Source: Blasia pusilla (Eukaryota > Marchantiophyta > Marchantiopsida > Blasiales). From it: a stretch of DNA of 64,000 nucleotides. The position numbers were made by a program, and so were the translations under genes. Positions 54,641-64,000 of this stretch are shown here, piece by piece. Each line of letters begins with the position of its first letter. Within the stretch, counting starts at the first letter, position 1. The notes beneath the pieces are model-generated. The model saw only the letters and a list, made by a program, of their open reading frames with translations. It searched no databases and was not told where the DNA came from. The stretch covers positions 6,448,001 through 6,512,000 of the forward strand of contig CM114273.1 of NCBI GenBank assembly GCA_050084515.1, read 5' to 3'.

Positions 54641-57458
54641 ATGCAAAATGAGGTTTTAGATTGTACTTTTATTTTTCCTCAACCTTCACTTTGAACTTGA
54701 ACTCTATTCAGCCCGGGGCAAATGATAGATTTTTTCCAGACCTTGGATGGAAAGTACTATGGGTGTCTATAAGGGGAGGTATACCCCTCCCCTCTCCCAA
54801 GCTCTCTCCATGGTAACCTATTCTCCCAAGTCACCTCCTTGGCTCTTGACCTGATGTAGGAGGTCAAGGTCCACTTACCAAAAATAGATAGTGGATCATA
54901 TACTCAAAATGGTATTTACCTAAAATAGTAATTTCCTCAATATGGCTCCAAATGAGCCGAAACGAAGGGAAACCTACTCTCTTAAGTTTCTCGGGGGCCT
55001 CAGCGGGTCATCCTCAACCTACTAAGCGTGTCCTCCATTACTCACAAAGGCGCTCTACTAGATCTCACCGATCTATCCTAAAAGACGTGATATGGATGTG
55101 TGTAGATCCTAGGCTGTTAGAGAGTTATTTGAATGTAGCTTCTCATTCAGAATTGGGCTAGGTAGAATTCCTCTTGCCAATCTATCTCTATTAATCTTGA
55201 TACTCAAGCTATGTTGTACTTTGACATGGACCATGAACTCCTTGTCGCTTCTTAATACTATGATAGTGTCATCAACATATAATGGAAGTTTGATCATATA
55301 GCCTTACCATCTTCACTAGAAAGTAGGAAGAAGAAGAGGGTATCTTAAAACCATATACATTTTTCCCCTCCACAAAAAATTTATAGCTTTCTTAACTTTT
55401 CCTATTTAAAAAAAGACAAAAGAAGAGGTATCTACGAATGCATATTTACTAGTGATTACTAGAGTTTTTTCCTCTACTCTAAAAATTTTCCCTTCAAATG
55501 TGCAGATTCTTGAACCATCAAAGATCTAGTGACGAGTACCACGTACTACTTTGGGTCACCTATATGAAATGGCCTAAACTCAACCATGTCCAAACCTCCC
55601 AATGGTCGACCCTCACACCCCAAGTATAGTAGAGACACCAATGTAGAGGGAGAAGTAGTAGATACGAAGAGAGCTTTTCAATTTGATCAAGTGCAATTTT
55701 AGCTCTAGTGAGAATGAAAGCATCACCGAGATCATCTTCAAGGGTATGCAAAATCTTATAGAATTGCCTTGGAAAAGGAAAATGTGTCTTATAGACACCC
55801 ATAGTACTTCCAATGTGATATCTCAACCACTTCCATGAATTGGGAGGGAATGATGGTGTGAAAAAAGACTCAAGACCATCCAAGCTCTACTCGAGAGATC
55901 ACGCATCCAAATGTATCGAACTCAAGATGTTTAGCCACTAGGAATTCCAAACTCTAAAAGTGCTAAAGAAGTTGGAACAACAAGGGTATTTAATACTTTG
56001 ACTAGACTGCCCCACTGCCCCAAATAAGGGATGACTTGAAAGGTTCGTGGAAAAAAGACAACTCAAATCCAAAGAGTCATAGTCTCCTTCATCACAACCA
56101 AAGAAGAACCATACAAGAATTTTTTATTCCTTCCCCTTTGAGCTTGAAGTCATGGCGCTCAACTCTCTTCCTACTAATAGTCTACTCTAATTTTACTTAC
56201 CTCTAACTTATTGATTTAAAATATCTCAAATCGAAACCCCCTCATAAATATTTGCCATGGAGAAGCCACCAAGAGGATATGAGGAGTCTATTTGATGAAC
56301 CATAATCAAGTGGGTACCAAAAAAATGAACTTTAAAAGGAAGGATGTAAAAAATTTATTCTTTTTTTTGGAAATCAAAACAAAAAAATTAGGTAAAGAAA
56401 TTTTCAAGATCCACTTTATTATGAAAATAAATCTCAAAAGAGGAAAAAAAATCATAACATCCCAAAAAAGGAAGGAGTTAAGAAATGAAAAATGGAATGC
56501 AAAAAATAAATGGCAAAAAACCAACACAAAAGCGAACTCAATGAGCTAAATAATGAGCTAAAACAAATCTATAACACTAGTGGTTGGTCATATGCAAATG
56601 GATGACTAGGTGAGCAATTCCTAACTACTTTGGCTCAACATATCAATACCAAAACTTATGCATATTAAAAGGCCACCAAGATACATTATAAAAAATAAGT
56701 AGTGACTACATAGAGAGAAGGACTATGAGAAGAGGCAATGTCATGAATCTTGAGGTAGGTATATATATATAATTTTTGCATTCCATAGGGAAGAAATCTA
56801 TTGATCGCATGTCTTAGTGCATAACTTAACTCCTTTATTCTTGCTACTACTTTGGACCCATAACCTTAAATATATGCCGCCCGACATACCAAGTCAAAAC
56901 GTGTTGGACAACCAATTACAACTATCACATCATCCAATAGACGAAATCCATCTTGAGATATAACAAGATAAAATCTTTAACAAGACGTTGCTCATGTAGT
57001 AGATGATAAGATATGTTTCTCTTGTCTAACGGTATATCATGCAATATGAGCCATCAATGCTACCTCCTTATAATTACATCATGCATCGCCATTCATTCTC
57101 CATCACATCATATATTGGACAATATGGATATCATTTGCATCAATGGGCTTCCCTACATACACAATTTGGCACACCACATAGAGAAGGATGAGGAAGCCCA
57201 AGGTGTGACCTTAAAACTCTCAAGAATATAATTTTTGGAAGACAAAATTGTTGGAAGAAATTGGACAATCATTCATATGAATCACATAAGATTTAAGCGC
57301 TTCACTTCCTGTGCGGTAGCTACATCCATGATCAAACACTCTCAGGTCCCTTTACCGAAATCAACACACATTGTAAATTGCAATCAATGACCACTTTCAT
57401 TGAGAGGGACAGATCTATCTAACAAATCCACTTCATGTCTAGATCAAGCAAACTTGGC
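54641..57458. other. AT-rich region with transposon scraps
   Basis: Apart from the reverse transcriptase fragment listed separately, I see no gene. A lysine-rich AT-driven open frame at 56292-56549 is low complexity and not convincing. Confidence 0.45.
55109..55320 (-). pseudogene. reverse transcriptase fragment (YVDD)
   Basis: About 60 minus-strand codons containing KLPLYVDDTIIVLRSDKEF, a typical RT active-site context of LINE or copia elements, then a degenerate continuation. Neighbouring domains are not recognisable, so the class is open. Confidence 0.4.
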
Positions 57459-59815
57459 TCAATATTTCCTCGTAATTTTCTGAACTCTTCCTATCCAAAT
57501 TATTTGATCACATCCACTTAAAATAGATACCTCGTTAATGTCTCTAGGTCTTGATGTCTTGCCTTTTCCTTTTCTTTTTCCTTTTCCTCTCCCTTTATTT
57601 GTAGCCAATGATGCCCGAGTGGATCTGTATGGTTGAAGAACACTTGGACCAAATGCAAATACAAAAGCAATATCAGATCCAATATCGAGAATAATCTTCT
57701 CACTTTTATCATCTCTATTCTCCATGAAGCTATTCCAATGAATATATTCCTTCACCTTCCCTATATGCTCGACCCTTTTCACTCTATCTTTTGAAAGAGA
57801 AGGATTTCCCACAAGTAGACTACCAAGACTAGACTTGTATATCTGACTCTCCTCAAATGTAACTCTAAGAGTTACGTTGTTGATTCTCTCCTGCGTACCA
57901 TGAAGTTCTGAAGACATGAATTTCTCAAAAATATGACCAACTTCATTCCCAACAACAACTATATCATTCAATCCATCATCTAGCATATCATCTCCAGGTA
58001 AAGTATGACTAGTATCACTCATGTTCCACAATGCATTATCAACGAGATCCAAGTTGTCTCCATTTCCATCTTCAATCGGAGGAGGAAAGCTTGATCTCCC
58101 AAGGTCTGAATCCCAAAGAGATGTAACTTCATCTTCTGGTTCCGCCTCTTCATCAGGATCAGTTTCCATGTTCCAGATGGAAATGAAATCTTTCTTCTAG
58201 ATTTGGGTTTCTATCACCCAAGGTGTATTCCACCACCTTCTATCAATCTCTAATGTATGTGGATTTATCTCTAATCGTATGCAAAGATTTTGAGCCTCCC
58301 AGAAACCCCGCTTCAAGGCATCCATAACAAGTTCATCTATGGCTATACAGTTGTAATCCTCCAAAATCATTGGTAATTGGCATGGAAGGAGATGATGTAA
58401 GTCATACCAAATATGCTCCATTTTCTTGTGAGCCCTTCCCAATTTCACCCCTTCTACACCATACTCTAATGCAGCAATTTTGTTTAAACCTGAGATTGAA
58501 TCCATCAAAACTCCAAAATCATAATTTTGCTCATGACCTGCCATCCCTCCAACTTTAGAAAAGAAGATTTCACAACAATTCGATCTTGTTAGATGAAGAG
58601 GAACAGGAAGGGAGAGATGTTTGTCTCTAAAGAGACAAATCAATTGCATAGCATAGTGATATGACATATTCACATCATGAAATGTTTGTAGACTAATCAT
58701 GTTCTTTTCAAAATAATTTTCACTACGTAACTTCAACCACAACCTCCATAGTCGTAGGAATGATAAGATTTTTGAACAAAGCATGATTCAAGTCCGCAAA
58801 TTTTGTTTCACACAATTATGGGAAAAAAATATCAATGCAATCAACACAGATCGATAGATATATCTTTATACTCAAAATTCTCTCCTGGAGAGCATCTTCA
58901 CGTGTTTGCAAGTCATGAAGACAAGCTTGCACTCCTCTACTTGCAACTCGATCTTTAGGCAGAGACCCAATTCTGTTTACCCCTTCTTCTTGTATCATCA
59001 AATGTTAGATGATGTTGCTTGTTTGGATAAAGGTTGTATGTACACCAATTGTAGGTGTTCTAAAGACGCTGTGTAAGGACCTAACATAATTGGATGGTTT
59101 TCTCTATCTAATGGGTTTAACAATTTCTTCCCACAATGAGGAGGATCTTGATCATCAAACCCTCCATAATCCCCATTAGGATATTCATGTACAGTGAATC
59201 CCCACCATGCCCAATTCAGGCCCTTACAAGGATGATCCCCATAAGGTCTTCTACCCATATAATCTTCAAGCATAAGCTTACGCCTTCGTGCATCATGTCC
59301 ACATGAATTCCCACTGAACCCTTACCCAATCTACTGTAAACCCATTACATGGGTTGCACAAACAACTAGTTTGTGAAGTTTTTCATGTAGAGGATTTACA
59401 ACAATTAAACAACCATAAACACCAATTATATGACTCTCAAATAAGGACATGATTTTCTCATATCCCTCATCTCCCTCTCCAACCAGAATTTCCAAGCCCA
59501 AACTACATTGATGGTTTTCACATGGACCACAAAATCCCAACAAAGTATCCCACTTTGATTCCCATGTAATGTACAACTCAAGGAAAAGGTACTCTCTTAA
59601 TCGCAAACTGGTAAGTTTGTTCCCAAGAGATCATTATTTCTTGAGAAAAGAGAGGATTTATAAGCAATATAAAGAATAACTTCTTCTTCATTGAGTAGTT
59701 CAATAACTTCAACAACTGAGTCTTCAATAGAACAAAAGATAAAAATAGGTTTCTTCCCTCCCAACGAAACTCTTCTCAAGTGCAAAAGAGGAGTCCTACG
59801 AATCTTGGATACCAA
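57459..59815 (-). pseudogene. transposase-like gene of unassigned superfamily
   Basis: Minus-strand coding pieces in order. 59815-59331 is an N-terminal part with LYITWESKWDTLLGFCGP. 59330-58998 contains SCGHDARRRKLMLEDYMG, then DDQDPPHCGKKLLNPLD and ASLEHLQLVY. 59001-58830 contains VQACLHDLQTREDALQ and YLSICVDCIDIFF. 58784-57459 contains KILSFLRLWRLWLKL, YAMQLICLFRDKHLS, LTRSNCCEIFFSKVGGMAG and, after a single TAG at 58197-58199, an acidic then Arg/Lys/Gly-rich tail (GRGKGKRKGKGK). The DPPHCGKKLLNPL and NCCEIFFSKVGG segments resemble conserved blocks of transposase-like proteins of plant and animal DNA transposons. I cannot place the superfamily. The TAG stop reads CAG if one C-to-T change is undone. 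Confidence 0.5.
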
Positions 59816-62800
59816 AGTTTAAACAAGGACCTCAAGAAGATTGCGGCCCACCCTACTTTCAAAACTGAATATGTCACGACATGTTACTCATTATCTAACA
59901 ACTTTCATACGCTCTTCTTGATTATCCTCTAGAATTCTAAAATCAAAGACTCAACTCTCATCCCTACAGTAGCCCAATAAGATTGACATTCAACTCTGCA
60001 CATCAGAAAGAATGAGCAAGGACACTTCTCCTACATCAAAGAAGAGAGAAAACTAGAAAGTATTGACAACTTCAGAGCGTACAAGTCTCTTCGGCTTGGA
60101 TTATCCCTTAAAAATGCTTCTCACATAACAAAAGTGTTGGGAACTCAAGACGCAAGGAATGAGCCTTTGCTCTTGTGTTTTTCTCTTTAAATAGTCTATT
60201 TACAATTCGTGGCTCTTTCTTTGTGGCCTTTCTACTTCCCTCTAGATTTCTAACTGTTAATCTCACGATTCAAATCTTCCAACCCTTCATTTCCCTTGAG
60301 TTGGTTGATTATGTGTTGATTCCCTTTAGCTTCCATCTGAACCACGGCGCCCTTCCATTTCTAACTTCGAAAACCGCCGCGACGATTCACTATCTACAAT
60401 CTTTGTTGGACGTAAAGCACCCCTATCCTATCTTATCTTGGCAAAGACTCTCTTTCCTAACTTTGCGAAGACTATATTACTCCTGCTGCCACCGCAAAGA
60501 TGTCATCCTTCCATCCGTTTTCTTCCAAAAATTATTCCTCTTCCTATTCCTAGTCTTCCTACATCTTTTTGCTTTGTGAAGACTCTCGCTAATTCCTTCT
60601 TCTTTCTTCTGCTTCTTTGCTTTCTTAGTCTTAGCTCTTTGGTCTTCATTCTTTGTTCACAATCTGGGCATGAAGACTCCCTTTGAACTTCTGCTGCAAA
60701 GAAGAAGTCCTTTATAGGTCTTTGTTAACAATCTTTACCATCTTCCTACACTACGGTCTTTGCCGCTCTCTTCACTACGAAGTATCCATGCTGTCGTGTC
60801 AAGAGCTTTTCTTTGAATAAGGGCGGACCTTCTAGCTGCAGTAGATGTGGTTGATGCAAGTCGAACTCTATAAAAATTTCTCCTTTTTTAGTACAAAATT
60901 ATTATATAAACCTTCCATTCTCTCATAACAAGAATCACAAAAGGTAGTGTCGAGGCGATCACTTCTTCGTAACATGGAACCCCAAAATTTTAACTATGAA
61001 GTCCCTACAAACTACTTAACACTTGTACATAAGGAAGATAGCATAACTAATGTTAAACCCTACTTGAGCAGGCCTATTGACGTCCATGGATCGCTATATA
61101 AGGACATATAAAGTACAATCCCATGTCCTTCCATATGTGACGATAGGAAGAATCACCGGAGTTGGAGATTGCATGATCTAGTTCATGAACGCCTCCCAAA
61201 AGGAATAAATTAAATAGTGAATGAACCAGTGCCTATCTACAAAGAGTACCTTGACATGGTAAGGATTGAGGAAAGGAAAGTCAGGCGCAACTCGTGCTCC
61301 ATCACTATCCATGCTTGATAGATTTTCTCTACTCTCCTCAAGAATGGGCTTTGGCGGAATTATTCTCCCAAGAGGGGTAATCCACTCTCATTGGGAAAAT
61401 AACAAGCCAAAACATTCACTATTTTAGTATGACTAAACTCCTCTAAGGTGAGAAGCCTCTCATCTCCACACACACCACATTCTAGAAACCTATCAAAGAA
61501 TAGACCATGGTCAAGTTACTCTCCCAAGAGGGGTGATCCATTCTCATTGGAAGAGCAAGCAATCCCAAAGCCATACACTCAAGAGTGACACGAGAGACTC
61601 AAGATGTGAAATAGAAGGTGATGAACCCTTGAAAGTCCCTCCTCTTTATATACTCACAAGGGATCCACAAAAGTACGAAATAGAGCTAATCTTATCTTGT
61701 ACCATATGACTACCTCTCAAGGATTAGCCAATCACATTTTGACACAAATAGATTTCCTCTTATCTCTTCCAAAATATCCTGTTTTATCCGCTTGATATTT
61801 TCCAAATTACCCCAACTAACCTAGCCACCAACCAAAACTACTTTTGCTTTTATAAAGTCATCTTTTATTTATTACACCTTTTCCTAAAGTTGGCCCGCAT
61901 GAAAGAGGCACCATAAAGAGGTTTAAACATGGAAATTTCTTTTTCCTAAGCTAATTTACTTAATACTTATAAAACTCTATCTAACACTTAATGAGAAAGG
62001 AGTATATACTGGCTGATTTTACTATACGACAGCGCCTCTCCTTCTTCTTCCCTCTCATTCTCCTTTCCTACTCTTACAAAAAACCTCATTCCTCCAAGAC
62101 AATCCTCAATCTCTCACTCTATCTTGTCCCTTCAGCGGAGCTCTCCCAATTCCACACTTCCATGCTTCAACACAATTTCTGCAAAGCATTCTTCTTTACG
62201 TCCAATCTTGAGCCTTCAGTCTTCAATTAGGAAGTCTTTCATCAACCTATCTAATCCCCTGGTCTTAATTTTTTAGTAAGACGTGTAGAAGGGTTTCATT
62301 AACGATAAACCCCATGTACCCCCCACATCAGCAATATCAACATGCTGATGTGAGCTCCCACCTACCAAACCAAAGACCAAATTATCGACAGCTTCTCCCG
62401 AATCGAGGTTGGGCCCACATGGGGATGGAGTAGTGTTAGATCCCCTAGAATTGGCCTCTATAGATAGGTCTACAATACCTATGCAATTAGGATTCATATC
62501 TTCATTATTTGAAAATCTTGGGACGAGTGAGTTAGGCTCTGTTGTCACTTCCCTATTGGTTTTCCCTCCCTCCTCCTTTTCATCAAATGTACCCCTCTAA
62601 ATCCTACTATCTATCAAATAAACTTCCTCTCCCATATCCTCTAGCATAGTGTAGTCTTCCATGTCCTTATCTACAATTCTAGGTATACTCTTATAACACC
62701 AATTTTGTCAATTATTGGTGAATTAAAACATTTCTAGGTTTCCCACTTTCTTGAAGTCATGCTAACAAGTAAAATAAGGACTTCAGTCCATATAAATCTG

Positions 62801-63616
62801 ACTAAGACATCAAGTTATTTTGCAACTAATCCAATCTCTTTTAGTCACCGACAACCAATACAGTAGGATCTTGAAGTTAAAATGTTCATAATATTGTTGA
62901 CAGTGTTTATTTTGCTCGTTTCTTTGGACATCTCGGGAGAACGAAGGCTACCGTGTGATGTAGTTGAAGTCTTCGCAAACCTATCAGAGCAATGTTTACA
63001 ACACAAACTAAATTATTTCACGACTTTACAATAAAGGAGGCAGCGGACGATTGAATGCAGACTCTGCCAAGATTTGTGCGTTGGTAAGCCAAATCGGAGC
63101 TTAAGACCCAATTCCAAAGCATTCTCAAGTAAAAAAATAAATTTTTTTCCTGATGGACCCTCTGCCCCAACCTCCTTCCCCCCATCTGCCAAGAATCTGT
63201 AAAGTCCCTTCTGTGATAGACCTACTATTGCCCGATGAAGGAGTAATTCACGCTTTGGAAGACATCCTACTGACGTTTCTACGACATTTGGAACTGGAAG
63301 GTTATTGAAGGGCATTTGGAAATCTAGTTCCAAATGAACTCGGAAGTATTTGGTTTCTACCGCTCGAGATAGTCCTGAAATTGATAGCGAAATGTGCTAG
63401 TTTGGCCCCGGAGAAGCTCCCACTGAGTACCAAGCAAAAGCATTCAGAACTCTAGTTCTAAATGAGCTCAAAGCCCCAACTCTCCAATCCTAAAAGAATT
63501 TGGAACGTTCCCTTGGCAGTAGACCAACTATTTCCGGGAGAAGGAGCTCTTCGGGAGCCGCAAGAGCATGTACCACCAATTAAAGAACATTTGGAACTAT
63601 AGTTCTAATAGAAGTT

Positions 63617-63863
63617 ATATTCCACTTATTGGACGCCTTCTACGGCCCGAATTGGATCTTAGAATCCAATTAGACTTAGACTAAGTATGGCTCCAAATGA
63701 CGTTCAGCGTGCGTGGCAGTTTGGGACACAATCAAGAATTTAGGCACCAATTCTACATTTGTTGCCGACCCATTGGGATCTTGGAACTAAAGCTCCAATC
63801 GAGGATGGGGATTTCCCTTTATCGGACGCCTTCTACAGCCAGAATTGGATCTTAGGATCCAAG
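63617..63863 (+). repeat. two copies of a 45-bp block
   Basis: GGACGCCTTCTAC followed by GAATTGGATCTTAG occurs at 63617-63661 and 63818-63863, about 200 bp apart. Related short GGAACT/AGTTCC blocks occur between 63310 and 63800. Confidence 0.6.
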
Positions 63864-63867
63864 AGAA

Positions 63868-63985
63868 ACATTTTTCTTCAATATAGGGTGAGACATTTTT
63901 CTGCAGTATAGGGTGAAACATTTTTCTGCAATATATTTTTCGCCAATGGAGGCAAAGTTGAAATTCTAGTTATTTCACCCTATAT
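63868..63985. repeat. short tandem repeat with inverted copy
   Basis: Three head-to-tail copies of ACATTTTTCTGCAATATAGG-like sequence (63868, 63893, 63918). An inverted copy of the TTCACCCTATATTGCA part lies at about 63965-63985, near the window edge. Confidence 0.65.
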
Positions 63986-64000
63986 TGCACCCTGATGCAA

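Larger units (their letters stand above)
59816..64000. other. AT-rich right-hand region, no recognised gene
   Basis: Pyrimidine-rich open frames at 60175-60686 are low complexity. A minus-strand frame at 62273-62548 and one at 63013-63333 show no recognisable domain. Repeats near the right end are listed separately. Confidence 0.45.

Noticed and set aside
56292-56549. Lysine-rich 85-codon open frame.
   Set aside because: Low-complexity, A-rich DNA yields such frames by chance, and the opposite strand gives an equally long Phe/Leu-rich frame.
60175-60686. Hydrophobic Phe/Leu/Ser-rich open frames suggesting a membrane protein.
   Set aside because: They arise from pyrimidine-rich, CTT/TTC-repeated DNA, overlap in two frames, and lack a recognisable start context.

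Overview
The window looks like nuclear DNA of a land plant or close streptophyte relative. It holds plant germin-like cupins with eukaryotic TATA boxes and AATAAA signals, a plant-type CACTA (En/Spm) transposon, and GT-AG bounded exons. The divergent germin-like clade and the kinds of mobile element would fit a bryophyte or another early-diverging lineage, but I cannot name the species from sequence alone.

Left part (about 2-20 kb): three intronless germin-like genes on the plus strand (4663-5283, 8407-9024, 15544-16188). The first two sit in a tandem segmental duplication. All three have a TATA box, a short upstream ORF starting MLTS and a vestigial copy of the gene's own 3' end downstream. 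A fourth promoter copy near 19 kb has no gene after it. All three proteins lack the usual metal-ligand glutamate of the cupin centre (Lys instead).

Middle part (21.7-42.7 kb): a nest of mobile elements. An old Ty3/gypsy-like element on the minus strand (now three pieces, 21703-25111, 34956-about 35615 and 41107-about 42720) was interrupted by a truncated CACTA element (about 35615-41106) and by a younger, nearly complete relative on the plus strand (25112-34955). The young element encodes gag with zinc knuckles, protease, a cytosine-5 DNA methyltransferase, reverse transcriptase, RNase H, integrase and a C-terminal PHD finger. Methyltransferase to PHD lie in one frame broken only by stop codons, nearly all TAG. 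A methyltransferase between protease and reverse transcriptase, plus a PHD finger where chromoviruses carry a chromodomain, is the main discovery here. The old copy has the same layout, with a destroyed catalytic centre.

Right-middle part (43.5-54.6 kb): a divergent pair of decayed multi-exon genes around a bidirectional promoter region. The minus-strand gene (49618 to 44725) ends in what looks like a beta-class amino-methyltransferase (N6-adenine/N4-cytosine type). The plus-strand gene (about 50.9-54.6 kb) ends in a SWIM zinc finger as in Mutator-like transposases. About forty copies of a 27-bp palindrome (half-site GCAACCCGTCGGA) are clustered in the introns, in the shared promoter region and at the 3' end of the pair. 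I propose a large DNA transposon carrying its own methyltransferase; its ends were not found.

Right part (54.7-64 kb): AT-rich, with a reverse transcriptase scrap, a minus-strand transposase-like gene (57459-59815) with one in-frame TAG, and small terminal repeats.
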